A stretch of DNA of 64,000 bases. Origin: Sporosarcina ureilytica. Its GTDB lineage: Bacteria; Bacillota; Bacilli; Bacillales_A; Planococcaceae. This document shows, piece after piece, positions 34,549 to 43,466 of this stretch. A program made the position numbers and the translations under genes. The notes beneath the pieces are model-generated. The model worked only from the letters and a program-made list of their open reading frames with translations. It was not told the DNA's origin and ran no database searches. The stretch's first letter is position 1. Every line of letters begins with the position of its first letter. Where the stretch lies: positions 2,790,001-2,854,000 of the forward strand of contig NZ_CP017560.1 in assembly GCF_001753205.1 (NCBI RefSeq), in the 5' to 3' direction.

Positions 34549-36102
34549 TTATATTGTCACAAATTCGCTTAATGTACGTCGTAAGATTTTTCCAGTCGTA
34601 TTTTTCGGAAGTTCATCCAAAAACTCAATATGCTTTGGTACTTTATATTTCACAAGTCGTTCTGCACAAAATGCTGTTAATTTTTCTGCGTCTTCTGTGA
34701 CCCCTTCTTTCAAAACAACAAATGCATGAACGGCTTCTCCAAAATCTACATCTGGAACACCGATGACTGCCGCTTCCACTACATCTTCATGCTCAAATAG
34801 GACTTCTTCTACTTCCCGAGGATAAACATTATAACCGCCAACAATGACTAAATCTTTTTTCCGGTCTACGATATAAAAGTAACCGCTTTCATCGCGGCGC
34901 GCTAAATCCCCTGTATAAAGCCAGCCATCACGAAGTGCGACCGCTGTTTCTTCAGGCATTTTATAATAGCCTTTCATCACATTCGGCCCACGTACGATTA
35001 GTTCCCCAACTTCACCGTCCGGTACTTCTTCCCCCAGCTCGTTCACGACCTTATTTTCGACATTCACAATATTTGTGCCGATTGATCCTGGAATTCGTTC
35101 TCTTTCTATCGGATTAAAACATGTTACCGGAGAAGCTTCCGATAAACCATACCCTTCCGAAACCCTTACATCAAACTTCTCTTCAAAGTTATGCAATAAG
35201 GCTACTGGCAATGATGCACCGCCCGAAATCGCTAACCGAACAGATTCAAAATCTTCTTTTTTCCCTTCAGGAAATTGATATAAAAAATTATACATCGTTG
35301 GCACGCCCGCAAAAACAGTTGCCTTTTTCTCTTTAATAATCTTAAACACATCGGCTGGGCTAAATCGTGGAACGAGTAGAACTTCAGCCCCTCTTAACAG
35401 CGGTGCATTCACAACGACTGTTAATGCAAACACATGGAACACCGGCAACGTCGCAACCATGCGATCGCCTTCTTTAAAACCAAGATATTCAGCAACATCC
35501 TTCGCATTCGAATAAAGATTTTTATGCGTCAACATCGCCCCTTTTGGACTGCCAGTTGTCCCAGATGTATACAAAATGATTGCCGTATCATCCTCTTTTA
35601 CTGGCACTGGATCAAATTCTGATTTTCCTTTTGCAATCAGTTGACGATATAGAGACACTTTACTCTTCAATTGTTCTGGTAAACTCGCAACTTTTTCAGC
35701 TGTCGATTGTTCAGTTTCACAAATGATATAGTGTTGGACAGACGAAAATACATTCGCGGCTTTTTCAACTAACGGCAAAAGACCATCTATTGCCACAATG
35801 ACCTTCGCATCACTATTATGGATTATGTACGAAATTTCATCTGGCGTATAAATTGGGTTGATTGGAATCGCTGTGGCACCCAGTCGCATCGTTGCGTAAA
35901 GTGAAATAAGAAAATGAGGCGTATTGCCAAGTAAAAAAGCAACATGGTCTCCTTTTTGAACCCCTAACTCCTCTAAAGCCGATGCAAATTTAGACACCAA
36001 ATCATCAAATTCCGCGTAAGTCGTATCTTGTCCCATAAAATGATAAGCTACTTTTTCAGGTTGTGCTAATGCAGTTTCACGTACAGTTGAAACTAAATTC
36101 AT
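34549..36102 (-). CDS. lcfB: Long-chain acyl-CoA synthetase (LcfB-like)
   Basis: 517 residues of the ANL adenylating family: P-loop [24 protein letters not shown] (about 178), [12 protein letters not shown] (about 315), the hinge [24 protein letters not shown] (about 395), and the C-terminal [11 protein letters not shown] lysine motif. It charges fatty acids with CoA through an acyl-AMP. A FadR-type palindrome sits 25 bases upstream of its start, as expected for a beta-oxidation gene. Confidence 0.9.
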   Translation of the reverse strand: MNLVSTVRETALAQPEKVAYHFMGQDTTYAEFDDLVSKFASALEELGVQKGDHVAFLLGNTPHFLISLYATMRLGATAIPINPIYTPDEISYIIHNSDAKVIVAIDGLLPLVEKAANVFSSVQHYIICETEQSTAEKVASLPEQLKSKVSLYRQLIAKGKSEFDPVPVKEDDTAIILYTSGTTGSPKGAMLTHKNLYSNAKDVAEYLGFKEGDRMVATLPVFHVFALTVVVNAPLLRGAEVLLVPRFSPADVFKIIKEKKATVFAGVPTMYNFLYQFPEGKKEDFESVRLAISGGASLPVALLHNFEEKFDVRVSEGYGLSEASPVTCFNPIERERIPGSIGTNIVNVENKVVNELGEEVPDGEVGELIVRGPNVMKGYYKMPEETAVALRDGWLYTGDLARRDESGYFYIVDRKKDLVIVGGYNVYPREVEEVLFEHEDVVEAAVIGVPDVDFGEAVHAFVVLKEGVTEDAEKLTAFCAERLVKYKVPKHIEFLDELPKNTTGKILRRTLSEFVTI

Positions 36103-36126
36103 TTTTACATCCCCTTCTCCCTTTAA

Positions 36127-36144
36127 AATGAATAACCATTCATT
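36127..36144. promoter_or_regulatory. FadR-like operator upstream of the acyl-CoA synthetase
   Basis: AATGAAT-AACC-ATTCATT is a perfect palindrome with seven-base arms, resembling the TGAATGA-type box bound by the TetR-family regulator FadR of Bacillus. Binding by acyl-CoA-responsive FadR would repress lcfB. No fadR gene is in the window. Confidence 0.55.
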
Positions 36145-36391
36145 CCCCTACACATAATAGTATATATAAAATCTTCTGAACAAACAACCTATTTCAGTAT
36201 AATAGTTTATTACTAACTAGAATCCGATAGGTTTTCAACGAAGAACATTGGCAAAAGCATCAGGCGATGATTAAAGTACAAGTTCATTTATTTAAAGCGC
36301 ATATTATCGTGATATAAGCGCTAAGCTTTAAAGTTTCTTGATTAGAATTCATCGGGTAGAGCACCTACATTTGATAACGCTATTATATAAT

Positions 36392-36439
36392 AAAACAGCG
36401 ATTCATTCTCTATTTAAAGTAGGAATGAATCGCTGTTTT
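36392..36439 (-). terminator. Long hairpin terminator downstream of the lipoprotein gene
   Basis: AAAACAGCGATTCATTC (36392-36408) and GAATGAATCGCTGTTTT (36423-36439) pair over 17 bases. It is 55 bases beyond the lipoprotein stop. The rest of the 390-base gap (36103-36494) holds the FadR-like box and no gene. Confidence 0.75.
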
Positions 36440-36494
36440 CATATTTTATAGGGAATATTCCATTGATTATATTGCGCATGATATCGGTCACCCG

Positions 36495-37043
36495 CTATTG
36501 AATTAATTCCGCTTCTTCTATCCCCCAAATCATTTCCTCCTGTTCACTTCCCCGTCCAGTAATCCGCCCGGTGAACGATACGGTATCACCTGGATTCACC
36601 ATTGCATTCTGTTCATGTTCTGAAGTTGTCACTAGGAGAGAATAAGCCATTAGTTCCGGCCTTACCTCGGTGATGGTATGCCAATCTTCATTTTTATAGA
36701 GAGCGGGGTCGCCAGCATAGATGATGATATCTCTTTCGAAGGCTTCAACGACAATACCCGACCAACCCAACACCGATTTTCCGTGTACACTTTTTTCGTA
36801 AATTTCTACTTGCTCCGCTTCCGGAAAGGAGTAAAACTTTTCAACAAATGTCAGGAAATCAGTATTTGTTTCAAACATAGCACTAATCTCATCTTCCGCA
36901 CTTGGTGGGGGAACTTTATTCTCCTCTTTCTTTGATTCTTCAACTTCTTCTACCGGCTCTTCCTTAACGTCTTCTACATCTGATTTACAGGCTCCCAAAA
37001 CAAGTACGAAAGTCAATAACAGTAGTAGCCATGCTTTTTTCAC
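36495..37043 (-). CDS. Lipoprotein of unknown function
   Basis: 182 residues. A signal peptide MKKAWLLLLLTFVLVLGAC ends in a lipobox (VLGAC, Cys at about 19), followed by a very acidic linker rich in Glu, Val and Lys and a globular C-terminal part (about 50-182). The end, DTVSFTGRITGRGSEQEEMIWGI, looks like a strand-rich OB-type segment, but I do not recognise the family. Anchored outside the membrane. Confidence 0.75.
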   Translation of the reverse strand: MKKAWLLLLLTFVLVLGACKSDVEDVKEEPVEEVEESKKEENKVPPPSAEDEISAMFETNTDFLTFVEKFYSFPEAEQVEIYEKSVHGKSVLGWSGIVVEAFERDIIIYAGDPALYKNEDWHTITEVRPELMAYSLLVTTSEHEQNAMVNPGDTVSFTGRITGRGSEQEEMIWGIEEAELIQ

Positions 37044-37220
37044 AGCAACTCCCTCCCTCGTAATGATGCTGATTCAGTCATCATTCAAACCGCTGATGTA
37101 TAGTCCAACATATGCTAGGCTTCATAAGGAAGTTCTTGTGCCTTACAATCAAAGTACCTCTGTAGCGGGTAATGTGCGAAACACTAGAATGAATCACCAA
37201 GTTTTTCAAGTGATGCCGAA

Positions 37221-39155
37221 TTATCCCGATGCTTTGATATGCACTAAATAACGCCAACGAATCAAATAAAAATACATCAATTGCATGAAAGTGAAACCGA
37301 TTAGAACGATGGCTAATTCTTTCACAATCGATATTTCCGCAAGGGCATCCCAGATCACTTGTAGAGATAAAAATGCAAATGAACTATGAAGAAAAGCTAC
37401 ACCCCATGGAAAGAAAAATTGAGGAATGAGTTGGCGATTAATTATCTTTTTCAACTCATGATCTGTAAGTCCTAAACGACGCAAAACATCAAACTTTTTT
37501 CTTTCTTGCGCCAAACTGGTATATAACTGAAAGTAAATAAAACTACCCGTCGCAAGAAAAAAGACGCCTGCCAATAACAAGCCGGTGAATAGCAACAACG
37601 AAAACGTCGTTCGAATAATCGAATAGCTGAGCCCGGGATTCTCAAATGCATAAGGAAGCGTACCTTTCGATTCTAATAAAAAAGATTCAGTGACCGTATT
37701 ACTAATCGTCAAGCCAATATCTTTTGTCTTTTGCCATTCAGGAATATGGAACGCATAATAATTAAACGAAACGCCCTTTCCTCTTGTAGTACTGAGCGCT
37801 ACGCGTTTATAATCGATATTATTTAAAACAATCACATTCGTACCAATCGAATACGCTGGAAATAATTGATAAGGATAGGCCCCATCAATCTTAACCTCTA
37901 CATGACTATCTCCCAACTCAGTCCTAACCACTCTTTGGTTCAAATTTTGATACGATGAATTAGACGGCGGTAAAAATAGTGCCTCGCCTTCATTTAATTG
38001 AATCGACAAATGGTCTAACTCATTTGCTAACTGATTTACTTGCTCCAAGCTCAGGATATTTACGATGCTATCTGAAAAAGTAGACATTTGCTGGATGACC
38101 TGAAATCTCGTTAATGTATAGGCAATTTCTTCTTCCTTTAATTCATGAATAAGTTGAGCGATATGTTTTTCCTCTTCGGTATTTTCTGGTTGGCTGACAT
38201 AAACAAGTCCAAGTGGATTCATCGCCCGATATTGGGATGCAAATGACGTTAAGGACGCGAGTGTCCCCACCGACATAAATGCAATGGTCGATACAATTGT
38301 CACGATAAAAAACATTCGTGCATTTTCACGCAACTGAATAATTCCGGATGAAATAGAGAGCAACCTAGAATGTTGCCAATATACCTTTCGACTTGACCGT
38401 AATTTCTGAAGGAATAACGGCGCTGAATCTGTAAAGAAATAGTACGTCCCTAACGTTGCAATTGGGGGTAACAGCACAAAGAGCTTAAGAACGATTGCAT
38501 TAGACGTTAACGTTGCCAATACATAAGAAAAACCGAGTAGAAAGATACCCATATACCCACGAAATTTGGAATACGTATATTGATTGTCTTCCTTCCTTTC
38601 CCCACGTATTAAATCAGCTACTTTACCCGATTTAATAAACACTGGGGCAATAAACGAAATTAAAATAAACAAACTAAAAAAAGCACCAATGGTCAAAGCA
38701 AAAGGCTTCCACGATACATAAAGCGGCAAGGATGGCAACATGACAATTTCACGTACAATCATAAAAAAGAATTTTGAAAACGTGAATCCTAATCCAGTTC
38801 CAACCCCTATTGCCGCTGTTCCAATTAACATCGTTTCCAAAAAAATCAAGCGGCTCAATTGCTTTTTTTCCATCCCAAGATGAAGAAGGACGCCAAACTC
38901 CCTGGAGCGTGCCTGAAGAAATGCACGCATAGAATAAAATAAAAAAAAGACAGTAAAAATATATAAAATAATTTCCGCGACGCCCATCCCTACGACTGCA
39001 AATTCCTGAACAAACTTGTCTTCAATCGTCGGGTGAAATAAAAGCATCGAATAAAGAAAAAAGACCATGACTGAAAAAACACTGGCCATGAAAAAAGCAG
39101 CATAAATACGACGGTTTCGAACGACGTTACGATAAGCGAATTGTCGAAAGGTCAT
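37221..39155 (-). CDS. BceB-type ABC transporter permease
   Basis: 644 residues with about ten membrane segments in the BceB pattern (one N-terminal, then pairs) and a large extracellular domain at about residues 310-520 between helices. The N-terminus MTFRQFAYRNVVRNRR is typical. BceB permeases bind peptide antibiotic-lipid II complexes and signal to the partner histidine kinase. It overlaps the ATPase stop by 29 bases, forming a module with the kinase and regulator upstream. Drug specificity is not readable. Confidence 0.87.
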   Translation of the reverse strand: MTFRQFAYRNVVRNRRIYAAFFMASVFSVMVFFLYSMLLFHPTIEDKFVQEFAVVGMGVAEIILYIFTVFFLFYSMRAFLQARSREFGVLLHLGMEKKQLSRLIFLETMLIGTAAIGVGTGLGFTFSKFFFMIVREIVMLPSLPLYVSWKPFALTIGAFFSLFILISFIAPVFIKSGKVADLIRGERKEDNQYTYSKFRGYMGIFLLGFSYVLATLTSNAIVLKLFVLLPPIATLGTYYFFTDSAPLFLQKLRSSRKVYWQHSRLLSISSGIIQLRENARMFFIVTIVSTIAFMSVGTLASLTSFASQYRAMNPLGLVYVSQPENTEEEKHIAQLIHELKEEEIAYTLTRFQVIQQMSTFSDSIVNILSLEQVNQLANELDHLSIQLNEGEALFLPPSNSSYQNLNQRVVRTELGDSHVEVKIDGAYPYQLFPAYSIGTNVIVLNNIDYKRVALSTTRGKGVSFNYYAFHIPEWQKTKDIGLTISNTVTESFLLESKGTLPYAFENPGLSYSIIRTTFSLLLFTGLLLAGVFFLATGSFIYFQLYTSLAQERKKFDVLRRLGLTDHELKKIINRQLIPQFFFPWGVAFLHSSFAFLSLQVIWDALAEISIVKELAIVLIGFTFMQLMYFYLIRWRYLVHIKASG

Positions 39156-39903
39156 GATGGCCCCCTAAAAGTGATAGTACGTTTAAAATCCGTTGATAAA
39201 ACGTTTGTCTACGTTCATCTTTATAAATTTCATTGAAAAACTCACCGTCTTTAATAAACAAAACCCGATCACAATAACTTGCCGCTATCGGATCATGCGT
39301 CACCATAATGATCGTTGTCCGTTCATCTTGATTCACTTCACTTAATAATTCCAATACATCTTTCGCTGATTTCGAATCAAGATTTCCAGTCGGTTCGTCT
39401 GCCAAAATAATTTTCGGCTTATGGATCAGTGCCCGTCCAATAGCAGTTTGCTGCGCCTGTCCACCTGACAACTCATCTGGTCGATTGTTTACAATCTCCG
39501 TTAAACGAAGTTTTTGAACCAATTCAGCGACACGACGTTCCATTTCTTCAAGGGGCATCCCGTCTAACGTAAGCGGTAATACGATATTTTCTTCAACTGT
39601 TAACATATTGAGTAAGTTAATATCTTGGAAAACAAACCCTAAATGACGACGACGAAACAAAGCCAGTTCATTTTCAGACAAATTTTCCGGCTCGACTCCG
39701 TCAATAATAATCCCGCCATACGTCGGCAAATCGATGGTTGCAATCATATTTAATAGTGTTGTTTTCCCGCTTCCAGAAGGTCCCATAACCGCAATAAACT
39801 CACCTTCCATCGCACTAAAACTAAGTCGATTTAATGCACGCTTCATGATTTTACTTTCATAAATCTTCGTCACTTCTGTCAACTTCACGAGTGGCTCCAA
39901 CAT
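39127..39903 (-). CDS. BceA-type ABC transporter ATPase
   Basis: 258 residues; the ATG at 39903 has GGAGG six bases upstream. Walker A GPSGSGKTTLLN near 44, Q-loop FVFQDINLLN, signature LSGGQAQQTAIGRAL near 142, Walker B ILADEPTGNLD. Signature glutamine-alanine-glutamine replaces the more common QQQR, as seen in some MacB/LolD-type ATPases. It overlaps the kinase stop by 47 bases. Confidence 0.9.
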   Translation of the reverse strand: MLEPLVKLTEVTKIYESKIMKRALNRLSFSAMEGEFIAVMGPSGSGKTTLLNMIATIDLPTYGGIIIDGVEPENLSENELALFRRRHLGFVFQDINLLNMLTVEENIVLPLTLDGMPLEEMERRVAELVQKLRLTEIVNNRPDELSGGQAQQTAIGRALIHKPKIILADEPTGNLDSKSAKDVLELLSEVNQDERTTIIMVTHDPIAASYCDRVLFIKDGEFFNEIYKDERRQTFYQRILNVLSLLGGHHDLSTIRLS

Positions 39904-40900
39904 TTGCCCCTCCTTCCCCATTTTTAAACAGTAACGTCACTTCTGTACCAACACCCATCTCAGATTCAATCGTTAAAGGATGACCTAGTTTTTCACATAC
40001 TTCAGAAGCGATATATAGGCCCATTCCCGTTGATTCTCCAGTTAATCGTCCATTCTCTCCGGTGAAAAAAGCATTCGTAATCCGGCCTAAATCGGAGGTT
40101 GGAATGCCAATCCCTTCATCACGGACCGACAAGCGCACACCTTCCTCAGCCAACTTTCCAGTCAAGTAAATCCGTTTTCCTTTTTCAAAAGTATATTTGA
40201 CTGCATTTGTAATAAATTGGCCAATAACGATTTTCAACCATTTCCGGTCAGTTGCGACGATTAACGTTTCATCTATTTCAAGGACTGGAAAAATACGATT
40301 TGTGATTAGTAGTCTTTTATGTGCAGTGATTGTTTCTTGTACGAGTTGCTGTAAATTTATTTTCTCAATCGTCATATCACGCTCGAAAGTTTCTAAACTT
40401 GCGTTAACAAGCACCGTATCAAGTCCCGCTTGTAACCTGTCAAGTTCTTCACTAACACTTTGCCGATCGATTTCTTCTTCCTGTACCAATAAATTAATTA
40501 CAGAAATGGGCGTTTTCATTTGATGAACCCAATGATTCATAAATTCAATTTGTCGACTTTGAGATGAATATAACGATTGCGCCTCGTCTTGATAAATTTT
40601 ATATAAATTCCTCGTGTAATTTGCAATTCGTTGATGTTCCGGACCTTGCGCATATTGAATCAGTGCATCTTCCATTCTAGACGGCTTTTGCACAATTGCT
40701 GCGTAAAATGAACGGCGCATAATGAATTTTCCGCCTAAAAAACCAAATGTAAATAAGATACTCATGACCATTGCATAGATGAATATGTCATAGCTACGAA
40801 ATCCATCTAACCAAAATAGTAAAAGTAAAAACAAGACAAGAAAGCCTTGGAAAACTAAAAATGATAAATGATCTTTTAAAAATAACCGGATTGCTTTCAT
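39857..40900 (-). CDS. BceS-type intramembrane-sensing histidine kinase
   Basis: 347 residues: two N-terminal membrane helices (about 12-31 and 37-57) with almost no extracellular loop, then H-box NHWVHQMKTPISVI (phospho-histidine near 127), and HATPase motifs TNAVKY, VRDEGIGIP, TGMGLYIA. Such kinases do not sense a ligand directly but read the flux state of the partner BceAB transporter. It overlaps the response regulator stop by four bases. Confidence 0.9.
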   Translation of the reverse strand: MKAIRLFLKDHLSFLVFQGFLVLFLLLLFWLDGFRSYDIFIYAMVMSILFTFGFLGGKFIMRRSFYAAIVQKPSRMEDALIQYAQGPEHQRIANYTRNLYKIYQDEAQSLYSSQSRQIEFMNHWVHQMKTPISVINLLVQEEEIDRQSVSEELDRLQAGLDTVLVNASLETFERDMTIEKINLQQLVQETITAHKRLLITNRIFPVLEIDETLIVATDRKWLKIVIGQFITNAVKYTFEKGKRIYLTGKLAEEGVRLSVRDEGIGIPTSDLGRITNAFFTGENGRLTGESTGMGLYIASEVCEKLGHPLTIESEMGVGTEVTLLFKNGEGGANVGATREVDRSDEDL

Positions 40901-41601
40901 AGCTCTGCCGCATCCGGTACGAAGCGATAACCAGCACCCCGCACTGTTTCAATTGTCGATTTGATATGATAATCTGCAAGTTTCTTTCTGACGCGCGTCA
41001 TATTTACATTTAATGTATTCTCATCCACAAATGATTGGTCGTCCCATAATTGCTCCAATAAACTGTCACGTGAAACGACTTTTGGCGTGGCTTCAAGCAA
41101 CAGTTCTAAAATTATGCATTCCTTTTTTTGAAGTGGCACCACTTCGTCAAAGACGTGCAACTCCATTCTTTCAATATATAAATGAAGTGCCCCTACCTGT
41201 ACTGTCCGTTCAGCCTGCACAGCGGCATACTCCCCAAACGATCTACGTAAATGACTTCGTATTTTCGCCAGCACTATTTCATAATGGAACGGCTTCGTGA
41301 TAAAATCATCTCCGCCATTTTCCAACGCAAATACTTGGTCCATATCGCCAGAACGTGCCGATATAAAAATAATCGGACAAGTCGTATGTAAACGCAATTG
41401 ACGACACCAGTAATAACCGTCATATGCGGGTAAATTGATATCAAGCAAAATAAGATGTGGACGAAATGCAAGACATTCTTCAACCACTTGGTCAAAGTCT
41501 TCAACAATCGCCACCTCGTATTGATATTTACGAAGAGTATCAGCTAGCAACTCCGCAATTTTGCGATCATCTTCTACTATGAAAATTCGATGCTTCTCCA
41601 T
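40897..41601 (-). CDS. BceR-type OmpR-family response regulator
   Basis: 234 residues: receiver domain with VEDD acid pair at 9-12, phospho-acceptor aspartate in LILLDINLPAYDG (about 54), and lysine in FITKPF; C-terminal winged helix with LEQLWDDQSFVDENTLNVNMTRVRKKL. First gene of the four-gene module (regulator, kinase, ATPase, permease), so the whole set is likely transcribed together and autoregulated. Confidence 0.92.
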   Translation of the reverse strand: MEKHRIFIVEDDRKIAELLADTLRKYQYEVAIVEDFDQVVEECLAFRPHLILLDINLPAYDGYYWCRQLRLHTTCPIIFISARSGDMDQVFALENGGDDFITKPFHYEIVLAKIRSHLRRSFGEYAAVQAERTVQVGALHLYIERMELHVFDEVVPLQKKECIILELLLEATPKVVSRDSLLEQLWDDQSFVDENTLNVNMTRVRKKLADYHIKSTIETVRGAGYRFVPDAAEL

Positions 41602-41742
41602 GAAAAACTCTCCTCCTTACACAATACTGTTAGTATACCACGAACCCCTCCTGGCTAGAAAAGAGAACCTAATTTCCAGCGTTCTTTATTCTTTTTACTT
41701 CTAGACTTGACTCGTGCTGTTTTGGATGAGTTTTACCGCGGA

Positions 41743-41847
41743 GCGTTGCGTACTTTTAGCTGTACGTTGCATCCTTTTTCAAAAACGTTGGGAACTCTGG
41801 TCAATACGTTGCATACTTCTGAGAAAACATTGTTCATTCACGCTGTC
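41743..41847. repeat. Five degenerate 21-base tandem repeats
   Basis: Five consecutive 21-base units begin GCGTTGCGTAC, ACGTTGCATCC, ACGTTGGGAAC, ACGTTGCATAC and ACATTGTTCAT at 41743, 41764, 41785, 41806 and 41827. Period is exact, sequence decays toward the ends. No reading frame uses it and the repeat lies in the 320-base gap between bceR and the lipoate ligase terminator. Confidence 0.7.
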
Positions 41848-41876
41848 AGAAGCAGTGACAAATAAGTTTTCATAAC

Positions 41877-41906
41877 AAAAAGCCTAACGCACACGTTAGG
41901 CTTTTT
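41877..41906. terminator. Terminator of the lipoate ligase gene
   Basis: AAAAAGCCTAACG (41877-41889) pairs with CGTTAGGCTTTTT (41894-41906) around ACAC. It is 20 bases beyond the ligase stop and symmetrical enough to work in both directions. Confidence 0.85.
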
Positions 41907-41925
41907 TCATGTTCGTTCTTATATT

Positions 41926-42918
41926 TTAATAGATTAGCTGGATGAACTCTTCCATCGTGATGCCCCCAAGATAGGTAGGCACGTCAATTTCAGATAGCGC
42001 TTCTTCAATTGACTCCCTATTATAAGTGACACCGCGCAACTTTTCCTGAACTTTTTCAATTTCACCGATGCCGAAGAAATCACCGAAAATGGCAATATCT
42101 TCAATAATCCCCTTATTCACTTGAAGTCGGACGTCAATACTTCCGACTGGGAAACGGTGCGAATGTTGCATATTAAATTTCGGGGATTTTCCGTAATTCC
42201 AGTTCCAGTTCGCATAACGTTCCTTCGATAATGCATGAATGTTTTCCCAATCTTCATCCGTTAACTCTTTGTACTTGATGTTTTCTTCCCCGTCGAAAAT
42301 CGATTTCAGTATTTCTAGACGCAACTCTTCAATTGTCATCGGTTCCTGTAAAAACTCGGATATATTCGCAACGCGACTACGAATCGATTTAATCCCTTTA
42401 GATTCAATTTTATCTTTCCGTACTTTTAACGCGGATACAACTGTATCAATTTCTGTATCAAACATTAATGTTCCATGACTAAACATCCGTCCTTGTGTTG
42501 CAAACTGTGCATTTCCGGAAATTTTACGGCCTTCAACGAGCAAGTCATTCCGTCCAATAAGCTCCGCTTTTACCCCGATTTTACTCAGCGCTTCAACAAC
42601 CGGCTCTGTAAATTTCTTGAAGTTCCGGAACGACTCTCCGTCATCTTTCGTAATAAAACTATAATTTAAATTCCCTAGATCATGGTATACCGCACCGCCA
42701 CCAGATAATCGACGGACGACTTTAATGCCATTCTTCTCAACAAAATCCGTATCGATTTCTTCAATCGTGTTTTGATTTTTCCCGATGATGATAGACGGCT
42801 CGTTTATGTAAAACAGTAGGAATGAATCTTCATCAATATCCATCGTCCGAAGAACATATTCTTCAATAGCAAGGTTAATTTGTGGATCTGTAATCCCTTT
42901 ATTATCAATAAAATACAA
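41926..42918 (-). CDS. lplJ: Lipoate-protein ligase (LplJ-like)
   Basis: 330 residues of the LplA/LplJ family: RRLSGGGAVYHDLGNLNYSF (lipoyl-AMP-binding, about 70-90), the GRNDLLVEGRKISGNAQ lysine motif near 130, HGTLMFD near 152, and a C-terminal accessory domain from about 245. It adenylates free lipoate or octanoate and attaches it to E2/H proteins. The gene is next to yhfH as in B. subtilis, transcribed divergently. Confidence 0.93.
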   Translation of the reverse strand: MYFIDNKGITDPQINLAIEEYVLRTMDIDEDSFLLFYINEPSIIIGKNQNTIEEIDTDFVEKNGIKVVRRLSGGGAVYHDLGNLNYSFITKDDGESFRNFKKFTEPVVEALSKIGVKAELIGRNDLLVEGRKISGNAQFATQGRMFSHGTLMFDTEIDTVVSALKVRKDKIESKGIKSIRSRVANISEFLQEPMTIEELRLEILKSIFDGEENIKYKELTDEDWENIHALSKERYANWNWNYGKSPKFNMQHSHRFPVGSIDVRLQVNKGIIEDIAIFGDFFGIGEIEKVQEKLRGVTYNRESIEEALSEIDVPTYLGGITMEEFIQLIY

Positions 42919-42985
42919 TTAATTTCGCCCCTTCAAAATAGACTCTCTACTATTTTATCTAAAAACTTCAAAAATGTGTTGACAT

Positions 42986-43034
42986 TTGACTCATTGTTAT
43001 AATACACTATAAATATACAGAACAGTACTAGTAC
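42986..43034 (+). promoter_or_regulatory. Promoter and palindrome upstream of the yhfH genes
   Basis: TTGACT (42986-42991) and TATAAA (43008-43013) are 16 bases apart; a perfect TATAAT at 42998 also exists but is only 13 bases after a TTGACA. Just downstream, GTACTAGTAC (43025-43034) is a perfect palindrome between promoter and start codon, a possible operator. Confidence 0.45.
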
Positions 43035-43059
43035 AGAATAACGAAGGAGATGAGAATAA

Positions 43060-43185
43060 ATGTTAGTTAACGTCCTTGAATTTTTCAAAAACTTACCTGC
43101 TAAATTATGCGGAACATGTGGCGAAGAAATGGTTGAACAACACGACTGCTACACAAACAAATGTGATAAATGCAACAGCCTTTAA
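43060..43185 (+). CDS. yhfH: YhfH-family zinc-ribbon mini-protein, copy 1
   Basis: 41 residues: MLVNVLEFFKNLPAKLCGTC, then an EEMVEQHDCY segment and a CDKC. Two CxxC pairs plus one extra cysteine (17, 20, 30, 35, 38) fit a small zinc ribbon. AAGGAGATGAG precedes the ATG. Family of unknown function conserved near lplJ in Bacillus. Confidence 0.8.
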   Translation: MLVNVLEFFKNLPAKLCGTCGEEMVEQHDCYTNKCDKCNSL

Positions 43186-43231
43186 ATCTTCGGTTTTCCG
43201 AATACTAAATTGCTAGGGGGATAAATTCAAC

Positions 43232-43357
43232 ATGATTGAAAACATTATCGAGTTTTTTAAAAATCTGCCTGCAAAAATATGTGTAACTTGTGGTGAGGAA
43301 ATTGTTGAACAACATGATTGCTATGGGAATAAATGTGACTCTTGTAACATTCTTTAA
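43232..43357 (+). CDS. yhfH: YhfH-family zinc-ribbon mini-protein, copy 2
   Basis: 41 residues, about 70 percent identical to copy 1 over the whole length, with the same cysteines (17, 20, 30, 35, 38) and the shared EFFKNLPAK and VEQHDCY segments. AGGGGG lies 12 bases upstream. A tandem duplication 46 bases after the first copy; DNA has diverged mostly at synonymous positions, so both copies appear to be under selection. Confidence 0.8.
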   Translation: MIENIIEFFKNLPAKICVTCGEEIVEQHDCYGNKCDSCNIL

Positions 43358-43466
43358 AATAAATTAGCAGCTACGGAAAAATAATTGTCCGGTAGCTGCT
43401 CTTTTTTTTGGCTAACAATTTCATTTCTGCATCAAAAAACCCACCAAATCATTGGTGGGCAAAAGT

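Noticed and set aside
37221..41601. Assignment as the bacitracin system BceRSAB
   Set aside because: Architecture is Bce-type, but drug specificity cannot be read from sequence, so no bce gene symbols were assigned.
41743..41847. CRISPR array
   Set aside because: Units are head-to-tail without spacers and decay in sequence; no cas genes are present.
42979..43003. TTGACA...TATAAT as the yhfH promoter
   Set aside because: The two perfect hexamers are only 13 bases apart, too close for sigma-A; the TTGACT-N16-TATAAA pair is better spaced.
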